From positions 1-64,000 of the forward strand of contig NC_037325.1 in NCBI RefSeq assembly GCF_000143535.2: a stretch of DNA of 64,000 bases, read 5' to 3'. A program made the position numbers and the translations under genes. The notes beneath the pieces were generated by a model. The model ran no database searches, was not told the origin of the DNA, and worked only from the letters and a program-made list of their open reading frames with translations. Source of the DNA: Botrytis cinerea B05.10. Taxonomy: Eukaryota > Ascomycota > Leotiomycetes > Helotiales > Sclerotiniaceae. Of this stretch, positions 45,250-57,985 are shown in pieces (within the stretch, counting starts at the first letter, position 1; the number at the start of each line of letters is the position of its first letter).

Positions 45250-45958
45250 TTAATAATCTATGTAGAAAAGAAAACATTGAAAAGTTAGATAGCTATATAC
45301 AAACCTGAGCTTTTAAATTGTTTTTAGAAAGTAAATAATTATTGAATACAATAAGCAAATTGAAATAATAGGAATACCGGAATATTTGTAGATGGTATAA
45401 TATTACAATTCGTAATTATTGTAGTAAGAGAGATATTGTTTTTTTAAAAATTCAAAATCGATATATAACTTTTTGGTGTAAAAATGAAAAAGAAATAAAA
45501 AAACTTTATTATTGTATTTATATTTATTATAATATCGAAAAAATATATTATAACTATTTCGAATAAAATAGTTTTTTATGGAAACGCCAGTATTGTTTGA
45601 AAATCAAAAGAGAATCTTCGCTTTTTCAATTTACAAGTTGTATAAATAGAGAGATATTAGAATAAATAAAATGAAAATTCAAAAGTTTATAGAATTAGAA
45701 AATTCCTATAGAGTTCTAATTATATATAATTAAAATAAAGATGAACTAATAGTTATTTGATAAATATTTATTAATGATATAAGAATGAATTCTCTCTTAT
45801 TTAATAATAAAAGAGAAATAAAAAGCAAAGATATTTCTTTAATCAAAAGCTATTTCGAAAATTTGAAAAAGTAGGAAATTATAAATTAGAGAAAGTCTAA
45901 TATCAATATATCAAAAAAATAATGAAATATTAATTATTATAAATGTAATAAATTTCTT

Positions 45959-45989
45959 TATAACTTTACAAATTTTTTATAAAATTATA
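45959..45989. repeat. 31-bp palindrome P31, copy 2 (decayed)
   Basis: TATAACTTTAC, 9-bp centre, TATAAAATTATA-type right arm. About 0.7 kb inside the Gypsy-2 5' LTR. Confidence 0.6.
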
Positions 45990-48199
45990 AAAAAGAATAA
46001 AAGATTTCGAAATTGTATAAAAACAATAATATAAAATCTTGTTATTTTTTTAAGATTGTAATTTATAATAATTAATTAAGAATAAAATATTAAAAAAAGA
46101 AGGAAAGAAATTATTTCAAATAAAATAGAATCTATTAAATTCGAAGAAAAAACTAATCAAATAAAAGAAAGAGATTCGATTTCTAATTTAGTTTTTAATA
46201 TATCAATTCCAATTATTATATTCAATTTTTGGGAATAAAGAAACACTTTTGAAGTTTTAAAAAAAGAATTATTTTTTCAATAAATAAAGAAACAATAAAA
46301 AACCAAGTTTATTAAATAAAAATAAAATGTTAATATGTTTTTACAAAATGAATATATTAACATTATATAATTTACTACTATTTTGAAACAATTGAGTAGA
46401 ACAAATACCCCATTATTACTTTTCTTCGGATAAAAAGGAATATTATAATTTCAAAGTTTCAATATTATAAAGTAATATAAAAATATAAAACAATTCCAAT
46501 GTAATTATAGAATAAATAAGGAAGACTTCCATTTTCGAATTCCATTATAAATAGAAAGGATTTTTCGAAAGGATATTAAGGTTATAAAAGAATGGTAGTA
46601 AAAAGATTAGAATTGAAAATATAAATTCAAGTTTGCTTTTTTCAAAAAGCATTTGATAAATAATATTTATTAGAAAATATATTCGAAAGATTATATTCAT
46701 TACTTTATTAAAAAATATAAATAGAAAAAGGAAGATAATATTGATATACTTATATACTTTATATATCAATATAATCAAATTGCTTAATATTTGATTAGAA
46801 ATAAAGCTTCAATTAAAAATGAGATTATTGAAACTTTTTTGAAAAATATTTTTAAAAAAACTGTTTGCAAATGTATTATTGGATTCAAGATAGATCTGAA
46901 GAAATCTAATATAATAGAATAAAATAAAGTCTTTTAATAAATAATGTAATATATAAATAATAAATTCCAATTTAGGATTTTTAAGGTAAGCAATTTTGAA
47001 AAAGATTTGAATTTAAAAGAATTGATTAATATTATTATTTTATTTAAAAAAATTAAAATATAAATCAAAAGTTTTATTATTTTAAACATAAATGATATTA
47101 AATAAATTATAAAAATATTTAAAAGCTTTTTTATAATAATTCAATAAGAAAAAGCTTTCAAAAAAATAAAAGAAAAAGTATAAATATTTGATTTCTATTT
47201 GAATTATAGAATTCCTTTTATTATATGATTTCAAATATCAATATACTATTTTTTTTTGAATTCGAATAATATGTAAGATGGTATGGATGATAATATAGAA
47301 TATATTAATATTGTTTAGAGAAGATATTATTACTTTTGTTAAAATCAATATTCTAAAAAAGAAAATTACAATTTCAAAAAGGATTGTTTTATTTTTAAAG
47401 AGTATATTGATTATAGATATATATATTATAATTAATATAATAAACTGTTTTGGGGATTAAAGAATATAAAGGAGAATCCTTTATTTATTATTTATAATTA
47501 TAAAATTTAAGGTTTCTTTATTAAAATAGTGAACTTAAAAGCTAAATCAAATAAATAGAATCAATTATAAAAAGAAATAAAGTAAATATAATTAATTGAA
47601 GATATATATATTATAAAAGTTTTCAATATCAATAATTCAGAAAATTTCATTATAAATGAATATATTAATATAATCAGTTTTGAATTTAGGAAATATAATC
47701 GATTTTTATACAATTCTAATAAAATTTATAAATCATTTATTAAAAATATAAAGAATCAAAATTCTACTTTTGTTTCGAAGATTTTTAAATATATTTATTT
47801 GATATCTCCTAAAAAAGATATTCTTAATTATAATAAAGCTAAGCTAGATATTGAATCTATAGATATCTAAGATTCCAATAAACCAAAGATTATTTATAAA
47901 AGGGTTATTAACAAAATTAAGAAATCAAGGAAGAGAATAATATTTAGGCTTATAATAAATATCTTTAATAATATAAAAAAACTTGATAAAGATATTTTTT
48001 TATTAATTATTAATATATCTTTAGAATTAATATTCAAGGAATATCCAGTTATTTAAAAAAGATAAATAATTAGAATAAACAATCCTATTATACCTTTAAA
48101 GTTAAACAATTACTTAATTAATATTATTAATTGATTTTCTATTAATTTTCAATTTGAAATCTTAAAATAAATAAATCATATTAATTTAATATACACCAC

Positions 48200-48494
48200 A
48201 AATAAAAATAAAAAAAGTCTTTCGAAAATTAAAATTAATATCAATAGTCTAGATTTAATCAATATAATTTCGAATTTAGAATTTACAATTAATCTAATTG
48301 ATTTTATTTTGATTAGAAAACTTAATCTATTTATTAATTCAATCCAAATAATCATTATAAATATCAATATAGACTTTTTAAATTTAAAAGGAATTTATAA
48401 AAATATTTATATTATATTAAAAGGAATTTCGAATATAATCAATATTTATATTATAGAAAACACTTGTAACAAATTATTACTAAATATATTATAA
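48200..48494 (+). pseudogene. Gypsy-2 aspartic protease remnant
   Basis: The translation LKGIYKNIYIILKGI...NIYIIENTCNKLLLNIL matches the second half of retroelement proteases (pattern LKGICENVDI.VGGI...FFIIED..HQLLLG). Upstream, RKLNLFINSIQIIIN corresponds to the segment after the catalytic Asp. Gly-to-Asn and Val-to-Ile type changes fit RIP. Confidence 0.7.
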
Positions 48495-48688
48495 TTTATT
48501 ATAGAAAAAATTAGTTTTATATATTGAAATGATATATAATACCTTATAGTTATAAATAATGATAAAGAAATTCAAATTAATATTTGAAATATTAAATAGA
48601 AGTTTTAAATAATAATATAATTAGAAAATTAGATATTGATATATTGAAGAAACAATATATTAACAATTTCCCCAATTCCCTTAGTTTT

Positions 48689-48719
48689 TATAATTTTATA
48701 AACTTTTTGTAAAATTATA
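48689..48719. repeat. 31-bp palindrome P31, copy 3
   Basis: TATAATTTTAT, centre AAACTTTTT, GTAAAATTATA. Between the protease and reverse transcriptase regions of Gypsy-2. Confidence 0.75.
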
Positions 48720-49249
48720 ATAATAATAAAATAAAACATTTTATAAGAATATATACTTTCTTTAATATTGAATTTCAGAAGTTCTATTTCAATATATTAA
48801 AAAGATTAAATAAAAGAAAATATATTATATTTTTTTAAACCTTTAAAGAATTATTTAATATTTATATTGTAAACAATAATATAAAATAAATAAATATAAT
48901 ATACAAAAATAAAGCTACAAAGGTTTGCTTTTCGAATCAATTAGATAATATTATTAAAGAATTTTCTAATAGAAGAGATAATTAGTTTAAATATAATCAA
49001 TTAAGAAATCTATATCAAAAATTATTTAGAAAATAGAAAAAGTTTCTTATATTTTATTTCAATAAAGAATCTAAAGGATATCGATTTATTTTAAAAAAAA
49101 CAAAAGCAATTGATTATAGAAATCTTTTAATAGATTTGAAAAAAGATATATTAATAATCTATTTTTTCAATCGAAAAGGGGTTTTAATATTCGATTGAAT
49201 ATATATTAGATAAATATAAGAGAATATAATCCTATTATAAAGAATTAGA

Positions 49250-50060
49250 ACTATTTTCTATAAGATTTAGCAAATTCTTAATTTCCTAATTCCAAAAGCT
49301 TTAATAAAAATGATTTCTATTATACTTAAAAATAAAATAAAATAAGAAATCTTCGAATTATACAATAGATCTTATTATAATTTATAATTTTTAATAAAAA
49401 AGAAAATCTTAAATATTTATTAAATTATTAATATTATAATAAAGTTAAATTGATATATAATTCGAAATACAAATCTACCTTTTAATATAAATACTTTTAC
49501 AAAAAATTTTATAGATTATACAATAGCTTTATTAATCGACTTCTTTTTTAATTATAATTAAATACCTTTAACTTTTGAAAATAAAAATTTAATAATATTT
49601 CAAATCCTATTTGATCTTTTTTGATATATTACACTTTCTTAAGAAATAATCAATTCGATAATTCAATTTTGTTATATTATTATAAAAATTCTTAATAATT
49701 TGATTCCAATAATAGCAATATTTTTTCTAAACGATATTAATATCAAAAGATCGAAAACGATATATAATAATAAAAAAGTGATATTGAATATATGAAAGTT
49801 CGTTTTAGAATATATTTAAGCAATTAATAAAACTCTTAAACATTTTAAATATATAAACTATATTATTGATATAAAGTTTAAATGGTATTATAATAGAATG
49901 AAAGTAATAGGTTATATAATTGGATTAGAAAAATGAAAGTTTGTAAAAGTCAAAATCAAAAAGATTTTTGATTGATTAGAATCTAAATCAATAATAGAAA
50001 TTCAAATATTTTTAAATATCTATATATATTACAGAATATAGATTGAAAAGTTTATATAGA
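49250..50060 (+). pseudogene. Gypsy-2 reverse transcriptase remnant
   Basis: One frame reads NRSYYNL.FLIKKKN (for S.Y...WF...K.G), then LIDFFFNYNQI (for the LID.FSGYDQI box), FLNDINIK (for the FLDDI catalytic box, Asp to Asn) and VIGYIIGLEK (for IVGYVC). Next comes IQIFLNIYIYYRI, the start of the connection domain. Stops replace Trp and Gln. Confidence 0.88.
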
Positions 50061-50129
50061 AAGTGGAATCATTATATCGCTTATTCAAAAAGGATATTGA
50101 ATTCTTATAGATAATTGAATAAAAATAAA

Positions 50130-50680
50130 CAATAAAATTATTAAAAAAGAATTTAATCAAATCTTTAATTTTAATATCTTTAGATTATAGAGATATAATA
50201 ATTATTAAACAAATTATTTTTAAAATAAATATTAATATTAATAAATAAGGAATACATTTAGAATAAAAATCTAAAGAAAAATGTATCATTGTATATTTTA
50301 AAAGTGGATTATGGAATAATGCTGAAAAGAATTATGATATAATAAAAAAGAAATATAAAGGAATATTAAAAGCTTTTCGAAAATATAGATTCAATTTATA
50401 TAGGATATATTTCGTTTTGGAAATAGATATTAAAATTTTAATTATCTAATTGAATCGAGTAGTAACAAATCTCCTTAGAGTTTTGATTATTCGATAGATT
50501 GTATAAATTAGATTATTCGATTTTGAAATATAATATATTAAAAATATAATTTATATTATTATTAATAAACTTTTAAAAAGACTAATTATATTTTCTAATA
50601 TATTTGAAAAAGATAAAGAGAAAAATATTGATAAATGGATTGTAAATCAATTCAATAATATAAAAGATATTTTTATTATA
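50130..50680 (+). pseudogene. Gypsy-2 RNase H and tether remnant
   Basis: Contains GLWNNAEKNYDIIKKKYKGI (pattern ..WN.AE.NYD..KRE..G), LKAFRKYRFNLY, FVLEIDIKILI (for the FVLETDA box), VTNLLRVLIIR.IV.IRLFDFEI and the end segment NIDKWIVNQFN, matching the spacer before integrase in fungal gypsy polyproteins. Confidence 0.85.
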
Positions 50681-50711
50681 TATAACTTTACAAACTTTTT
50701 GTAAAGTTATA
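50681..50711. repeat. 31-bp palindrome P31, copy 4
   Basis: TATAACTTTAC, centre AAACTTTTT, GTAAAGTTATA: a near-perfect inverted repeat with 11-bp arms. Lies exactly between the RNase H tether and integrase of Gypsy-2. Confidence 0.85.
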
Positions 50712-51009
50712 AATTAGATAAGGGATATAATAATGAAAATCAAAAGATTATTCAATATTTAATCAATCTATAGTGTTTTGAAGGTATAATAAGTTAAGAA
50801 TTTTTGAAATTCAAAAAGTGTGTTTTAGGATTTTCTATATATAAGGGATATTTATATAAAAATGGAATTTGTAATATATTGTATTATAAAGTTATTGATA
50901 AGTAATAATAAAGAATATTATTAATTGATAACTTATATGAAGTGTATAGTTATAAAAAGATTGAAAATATATTTGATAAGGTATATAAGTTTTATTATTG
51001 AAATAGAAT

Positions 51010-51580
51010 ATATAAAGATATCAAATGATTTATTAAATCCTATCCCAATTGTTAAAAACAATAATCTAATATTTAAAAAAAATCCTTATATTTTATATGG
51101 GTAAGTATTTATTAGTAAAAATGTAGTTTAAATATTATATACATATTTTTGGATAATGATTATAAATACTTTGTTTTTTTATAAAATAATTTATTAGATT
51201 GAATTAAAATTAAATTATTAAGAAATGCAATATTATAAGTTATTGCTATTTTTATTTGGAATATTGTTTATAAGTATTTAGTTTTTAATAAGGTTTTTGT
51301 AAATAAAGGATTTGAAAATAAGGTATATATTAAATATTTCTTGAAAAAGTATAAAATCAAATGGGTGTAGATTTTTGTTTATAATTCAAAAGCAAATGGT
51401 CAAATTGAATAAGGATATAAATTTATAGTTAATGGATTAATAAAGGTAATGGATAATAAAAGTGAATAGTTATATTATTTAAATACAATATTATTTGTTG
51501 ATAGGGTGATTATATATCGATCAATCAATTTGATTTTATTTTATATAATTTATGAATATTATTCAATATTATTTATAGAA
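51010..51580 (+). pseudogene. Gypsy-2 integrase core remnant
   Basis: Ends of the zinc finger (SYPNC.KQ) are followed by SLYFIWVSIY, LNIIYI (first catalytic Asp to Asn), ENKVYIKYFLKKYKIKWV (second Asp box changed to FVNKGFENK) and YNSKANGQIE.GYKFIVNGL, the classic box with the catalytic Glu. Both Asp residues of the DDE triad read as Asn. Confidence 0.9.
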
Positions 51581-51803
51581 ATGTAATATAATATATAAAG
51601 AATTTTAAATTAGAAAAAGATTATTTTTTTATAAAAATCTTTTAATATTATATTTTTGTTAATTAGAAATATATGATTTAAATATAGAGGAAGTGATAAT
51701 ATATAAGAAATGATATTGTTTAAATAGAAAGGTATGTTTTGATAAAGATAATAATATAATTGATAAGAAAATCATTATAAAGGATATAGTTTTTCAATTT
51801 GAT

Positions 51804-52097
51804 TTGCAATTGAAAATCGATATATCTAAAAAAAGGAAACTTAGATATCAATGGTTTAATCCATATTATATAAATAAAGTCTTATCGAATAAAAGCATTT
51901 ATATTTTAGAAGAAATAAATGGAATTTCAATTGATAGGATTTATTTAGAAACCTACCTTAAGAAATTCGTTAAAAAAAAGGGAAAATATATTCCAATCGA
52001 AAAAAAAGAAAAGGATATAGGAGATATTATTGAAAATAAATTTAAAGATCTTTTAAAAGTATTATTAAATTTAAAAAGAAATAAGCAAATTGCTTAA
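51804..52097 (+). pseudogene. Gypsy-2 integrase C-terminal segment
   Basis: A 97-codon open stretch: KRKLRYQWFNPYYINKVLSN, SIYILEEINGISIDRIYLE and TYLKKFVKKKG, matching the GPYRI....NG.Y.L.ELDG......G.RLKKF pattern at the end of gypsy integrases. It is the longest intact piece of the polyprotein. Confidence 0.88.
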
Positions 52098-52606
52098 TAC
52101 TTTATAATAATAAAGGATATAATAGATTATATATAGGAGAATTAAAATATCATATTATTAACAAATATTAATATTTATATTGTAATAGAAATTCTAGTTA
52201 TTAGTTTATCAATACAATGTGTTTTTCTAATAGTATTAAAGTAATTGATAGGGTATCAATTATATATTAAGGTAAGGTAGAATGGTAAACTTCGTTTGTT
52301 TTTATTAGAAATCGAGAACTTTTTTATTTGGATTAAGAATGTATCTCTTTGTATTATATCCTTTTATTGCCTTTATAATTAAATCATTTAGAGAATTATA
52401 TCTAAATTCAAAAGAGTTAGAAAAGTTTTATAAAGGTAGATAGAGTTTCTATTTTCTTTTTTCATTTAAGGTTCAAAATATTACAATCCTTTATTCAATA
52501 ATTTCCTATTTCAAAAATATCTTTTTTGCTTTTTTTAAATTTTATTTTTTATTAATTCTTTTCTTTTATATCTTTTTTTAAAAATACTTTTATTTTTTTT
52601 GTAAAA

Positions 52607-52637
52607 TATAATTTTGTAAACTTTTTGCGAAGTTATA
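52607..52637. repeat. 31-bp palindrome P31, copy 5
   Basis: TATAATTTTGT, centre AAACTTTTT, GCGAAGTTATA. The right arm is unRIPped. About 0.5 kb after the Gypsy-2 integrase end. Confidence 0.8.
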
Positions 52638-55569
52638 TTCAATACAGATTTTTATGATGTCGAATGAAGATAATAATATAGATTTAGATTATTATTTATT
52701 AAATAATTAATTTTTAATTTTTAATAGTAATGAGGAAGAATAAGATTAGATTATAATAATTAATATATTAGATATATAATTTTAGTATATATAATATAAT
52801 ATAATAATAATTGTAGAGAATGAAGTTATATTAATAATAATAAGGGTTTATAAAATTATTTAAATATTTTTGGAAGAAAAATGATATATTAAATATTTAG
52901 AGTTTAATAATTGGATTGATACTTAGAAAGATTGTGAAGATAATTTGAAAGAAATGTTTATGATTATTATTATTTGAGATAATCTTTATATTAAAGTTAA
53001 TATATTAATAAAGCAAATGAAGATTAATAATAAAGAGATTTTTATAAAAATAAAAAAGATTTGGTGTATGTAATAAAAGGTTATTGATAAATTTAGTTTG
53101 TTGTAATATTATTTTTATAAAGGTATTATTTTTGTTATAATTTTTATTATAATATATAAAATTAGGTTTTAATATAAGTTAATCAAAATAATTAAATTGA
53201 TTGATTTTGATATATTATTAGAAATGGTTAATGGAGAGTTTATATATTGATTGATAAGTTTTTTTAAATTTGAAATGTGGATTAATAGATATTTGATGTT
53301 TTTTGAATTTAGGATGATTTTTAAAGTTTTCAATTTTAAATAAGAATTTAAAGTTTTTAAATGGGATAATGAAAATCGAAAATAATTTGGTTTTAAGTAT
53401 AATATAATTGGAATGTTTGGAGAGGAAAGTTTCAATTATTTGGAAGATATTTTATTGGTAAAAGATTTATATATTGAATTCAATATTATACTATTTCTAT
53501 TTTTCAATAAGGAAGTGATTGTAAATCTAAAAAGATAATTAAGATTGGGAGTTATAATAATTGAAGAAAATAAAGAGCTGTAATAAAATTGCTTAATAAA
53601 TAAATGGATTGTAAAACAAGCTGTACTATTGGGAAGTGAGGAGGAGATAGAAAATGTGGAATAGTCCGAATCGTACAAATGCTCACTGGAGGTTTTAATA
53701 TTAAAGAATTGGTATTTAGCTTTGAAAGAAAAATTTGTGGTTAAACAAATCGGTTGGATGATTATAATCGAATTAATTCTGTGCAGATCTGAAGGATTTT
53801 GTAACTTTCATTTTTATTATTTAGTGAATGTATTAAGTTTTAAAATTATTTGAATGAAAAACGAATATCTTATTTATTGTTTCAAAATTATATATAAATG
53901 TAGAAATTGTATTGATGATATATGGATATATAATAAATACTTTGTTTGGTTTAAACTAAATGAAGGTGCGAATAAGGAAAGGAAGAAGAGGATTTTTAAA
54001 GTTTTGAAGTTTCGATTCTTAAATTCTTCAATTAGTGAGCCAATATTCGAATTGGAGTTATTTGTTATTTTTATAAAAGTTTATAAAGTAGATAGACGAA
54101 GAATATTGATTATTAATCTAATCCTTATTATATTGATAAATCGATATTCCGATTTTATATCTGTATTAATAAAAATATATTATTACCACAATCGATACGA
54201 AAAGTAGGGATTTGATTTCGCTCATTACTATTACTATACTTTTTAACAGCAAGGCTATAAACAAAACCTAATACTTTAAAGAGAAGTAGCTAAACAATAC
54301 ATAGATCAGAAGTACCACTTGATGATAATACCATTCCCTACACTCATCATCCAAGTAAAGGAAGACTTTAATCACACCTTTGTATATAGAAATACTAGGA
54401 ATCTGTATACTGTATCCGATTATAAGATAACAAATCATATTATAGTATATATTATATATTCCTATAATGAAAATGAAAAAAATATATTACAAATTAAAAT
54501 TGTATATAGAAGGATTAAATCTTTCATTTTAAATAATATAGATTAAAGAATTTTGATTGAAAGTATATTTGGCAAAGACAAGATAATCTTCGATTATGAA
54601 TTCTTTTATGATATTATAGTTAAAAAATAATACTAAAATTATATCAACTTGACAAAATTCGATCAATATATAAATAGACGGAATAATTTGTAAATACTTA
54701 TAATTAAAAGGAATTCTATTTCTATTCGGCTATATATGGATGTATATGAGGATGAGCTGTTTGTAGTTACAATTGTTCTATATATAATTATAAAAAAAAG
54801 AAATAATGGAATCTTGAATTCGATTTTTGAGAATGGTATAAAATATTAAGATCTAAAGGATGTTTATAACAATTTGAAATCAATCTTTAATAAAATAATT
54901 ATGTAGAATGAATAATATAAAATTCCAAAGTTTGTTATCGAATATTATTTAATTATTGAAAACTTTATTAAATAAGCTCTTATTGGAAGATTACTATAGG
55001 ATGATTATTTCGTTTTCATTGAAGTTTTATTTCTTTTCGAAATGATTAATAATAAATTCTATAATTGATATTATTGATATTAGAAAGAAATTTGGTATTA
55101 ATATTAATATGCTTTCATTAATATTATTTTTAAAGAATCAATTTATAATAAAAAATCATATTATTATATAGCTTTTATAGAATCAATAGCTGGATAGAAA
55201 TGAAAATATATTTCAGTTGATAAAGAAGAAGGAATACTAGAATTCTTTATAAATATTAATAATGAAAATATTATTCTTTTTCTATCACCCCAATCTTCAA
55301 GTTCTATCCTTTTTCCTTAAGAAACTAAATATATAAAACGAAGAAGATATGAACTTATAGAATAAGATAGAAAATTGAATAACAAAAGAGACAAAAACGA
55401 GGGAGTTACAAATATAATAAAAAATAGTCTTTTTAATAGTTGAAATCTCCTTAAGCGATTAAAAAGTTCAAAAAGAATATATAAAGTTATTTTTAAAAAG
55501 AGATGTAATAGAAGGTTTATTAATCGAAGTTCTCAATTAGAATTGTAAAAGAAAACAATAAATATATTT
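52638..55569 (+). other. Unassigned 3' region of Gypsy-2
   Basis: Nearly 3 kb bounded on both sides by P31 copies, with open pieces on the plus strand (for example 53854-54207 and 54319-54546). A segment around 52890-53070 reads DNLYIKVNILIKQMKINNKEIF. No family recognised. It could be an accessory gene carried by the retroelement, a displaced gag, or another nested insertion. 54200-54340 is less AT-rich than the rest. Confidence 0.4.
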
Positions 55570-55600
55570 TATAATTTTGTAAACTTTTTGTAAAATTATA
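55570..55600. repeat. 31-bp palindrome P31, copy 6
   Basis: TATAATTTTGT, centre AAACTTTTT, GTAAAATTATA. About 80 bp before the Gypsy-2 3' LTR. Confidence 0.8.
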
Positions 55601-55666
55601 ATTGCAATAAAAAGAATATTGTTATTTAAATTCTTGATTTTAATTAATCAAATAATCAATTAATCA

Positions 55667-55679
55667 AAGTAGAAAGGAA
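55667..55679 (+). other. Gypsy-2 polypurine tract
   Basis: AGTAGAAAGGAA immediately before the 3' LTR: the expected plus-strand priming site. It fixes the LTR start at 55680. Confidence 0.7.
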
Positions 55680-55950
55680 TATAAAAATGAAAATATATAA
55701 TTTCAAAGTTATATATTATCAATGTTTAATATTTATAGTTTCTCTTTTATAGATTTAAAAATATTATCAAATTTTCTATCTTTTAAAATTGTCTTTTGAA
55801 AAATTGAATGCTTAGCTTTTACTATCTCCCTTACCTCATTATTGCAATATAACGATTCACTTCATTTTACTATATATAGCTATTTGCTTTATACTTGATA
55901 TATGTAAAGGCTTTTCTTATATAACCATTACCACCTTCTACTTGTTTATA
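55680..55950 (+). repeat. Gypsy-2 3' LTR
   Basis: 271 bp, the same length as the 5' LTR. It begins TATAAAAATGAAAATATA where the 5' copy has TGTGAGAGTGAAAACACG; differences in this part are all G-to-A or C-to-T. Confidence 0.88.
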
Positions 55951-57403
55951 ATATTAGAAAGTTTTGAATGTATTCATTTGTAAAGTATTGAATTGAATTA
56001 AAGATATATTTTAATTGTGTTTATGATTTTCAAAAAGCTTTTTATAAAGATCTTAAGCTTTTTGAAAAGTGGTTTTGATTAATTGTAAATATATGAATGA
56101 AATATGATATTTTGGATAAAGATTTTTATAATTTTAATAAAATAGATTTTATAATAGGGAATATATATATAGTAATAATAATAATTAGTATTGAATGAAA
56201 TAATAGAAGTAAGATAATATAGTTAGATAATTGAGAATGAATTATAATAATGATATATGGAAATGAAGAGGGTGAAATTATTTTTTTATTTTTAATAGTT
56301 TAAAAATAAATTTATTTTTTTAATTAGTATATTGAAATGAATTTTTTTTGAAATAGATTATTAAATTTATATTTAATAAATGAATAAATAATAAAATAGA
56401 TTTAAAATGATTGAAATATTTTAATAAATATATTAAGAATTGAAGAAAGAATAAATATCGAATATTGATATTGAATAAATATAAAGATTATAAATCAATA
56501 GTTTTTCAAATATATTATAAAAAGAATGATATTACATATTTATATTTATTATTATATTTAAATTATTTAATTCAATCATTTGATATTGATTGTTTTAACA
56601 ATTTGAAATATCTATATAATAATCAAATTAATAGATTTATAAAAATATATATTAATTACATTTTGAAGATTGAATTTTTTATAACTTTTAAAATTATATA
56701 TAAAAAATTAATTATTTTTTAAAATATAAAATCAGAGTTTTAAAGAATAGATTTAATTTTATTTAATTTCAAATTGTATTTTTGAAATTAGATATTCAAA
56801 TTTGTATATTTATTCTTTTCTTTTCCAATCTAAATTAATGAATATTTTAAACCTTTTATAATTTAATAGAAGCTCTTTTTTAATCAATATTAATTAAATC
56901 TTGAATAATTCATTATCAATCAAACTTTTATATATTTATATTTAAAACTATATTAATTTTAATTAAAGATATAAAAAGATTCATTTATAAAAATATATTT
57001 TTAAATATAAAGAATTATATATTTTGAATAGCAAATAAAACATTAAATAATTATCGATATATAAAAAAAACTTAATTATACTAAAGAAAAATATTTATTA
57101 AATAAAAGATTTTTAATGTATTATTTCAATAAAAGATTGATATTTAAGTTAAATATAATAAATGTTAAAAAAAAGAGAATTCTAATAAAAAAGTATTTTC
57201 TAATCGATATTATAATAAATATAGAAAAACAAGATATAATATAAAAATCTATTAAAATAATATAATAAATCCTAGATTATTAGATTTTTAATAATTTAAA
57301 TCAATTGATTCAATTATTATTGAATAATATAGATTTGAAAATGTAAATTGAGGTGAAAGTGGGTCATATAGTGATATGAGCCACATGCTAATAAACTACA
57401 TTA

Positions 57404-57985
57404 TTATAATAATATATTGTTTATAAGTTTTATAAAAGTAATTGATATATTGATTAATTTGAATAATATAACTTAATACCCATATAATCTATATCTTATT
57501 TTAAAAGCGATTTTCCATTTTTCATCTTTCTTTATTTTAATTAAATAATAATCATTATATAAATCCATTTTGATGAATATTATAGTTCTATTTAATTGAT
57601 TTTTTAATTCTATAACTAATAAAAATAAATATCAATTCTTTTTAATAAATATATTAAACTTTTTATAATCTACAACTAATCTATTAGATCCATCCTTTTT
57701 AGATATCTATATAATTAAATTAATTATTTGAAATGTGAATTTCCTAATCTATCCCTTAATTAAATTATTATCAATATATTTTCTAAACCTCTTTAATTTA
57801 TCAACTAATATTAAATAAATTAAAATATATATAAACATGTTATTTTCTTTTAATATTATTCTATAATCCTATAACTTATATTCTAATAAAGCTTTATAAA
57901 TTCCTAATTCTTTGAAAATATATTTATATTTCTTATGTTGTTTTGATATTATAAACCTTTTTTTTATTTCAATTACAATTTTGTA
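57404..57985 (-). pseudogene. Gypsy-1 reverse transcriptase, N-terminal part
   Basis: A single minus-strand frame of about 190 codons, with stops only where Trp, Gln or Arg is expected. It reads DKLKRFRKYIDNNLIKG.IR, ISKKDGSNRLVVDYKKFN (for the KKDGSLRLCVDYR.LN box), IIFIKMDLYNDYYLIKIKK (for the F.K.DLR.AYH.IRI box) and KWKIAFKIRYRLYGY. It ends with ITFIKLINNIL at the TA where element E is inserted. Confidence 0.9.

Larger units (their letters stand above)
44979..55950 (+). mobile_element. Gypsy-2, complete Ty3/gypsy retrotransposon, RIP-inactivated
   Basis: 10,972 bp between two direct 271-bp LTRs (44979-45249 and 55680-55950), flanked by ATAT or AATAT on both sides. Domains on the plus strand come in the order protease, reverse transcriptase, RNase H, integrase, which is the gypsy order. 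All catalytic boxes are recognisable but carry Asp-to-Asn changes and stops. Some 3.5 kb between integrase and 3' LTR (52100-55660) holds no recognised domain, which is long for the family. The gag region (45250-48150) is too decayed to read. Inserted in the transposase gene of element E. Confidence 0.9.
42952..57401 (+). mobile_element. Fot1/pogo-like DNA transposon E, split by Gypsy-2
   Basis: TIRs ATGTAGTTTATTAGCATG (left) and, inverted, the same ATGTAGTTTATTAGCATG (right), flanked by TA at 42950-42951 and 57402-57403. Without the nested gypsy element it is about 3.5 kb. Some 1.65 kb of that (about 43035-44690) is extra material with satellites and a hairpin, absent from A and D. The transposase remnant is read on the plus strand: a segment before 44978 (FLFKFKNVEDIINYIFEL-like) and its continuation after 55955 (SFECIHL.. 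ELN..IYFNCVYDFQ-like, to YNFNKIDF). The uninterrupted version is element A. It is inserted in the reverse transcriptase of Gypsy-1. Confidence 0.87.
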
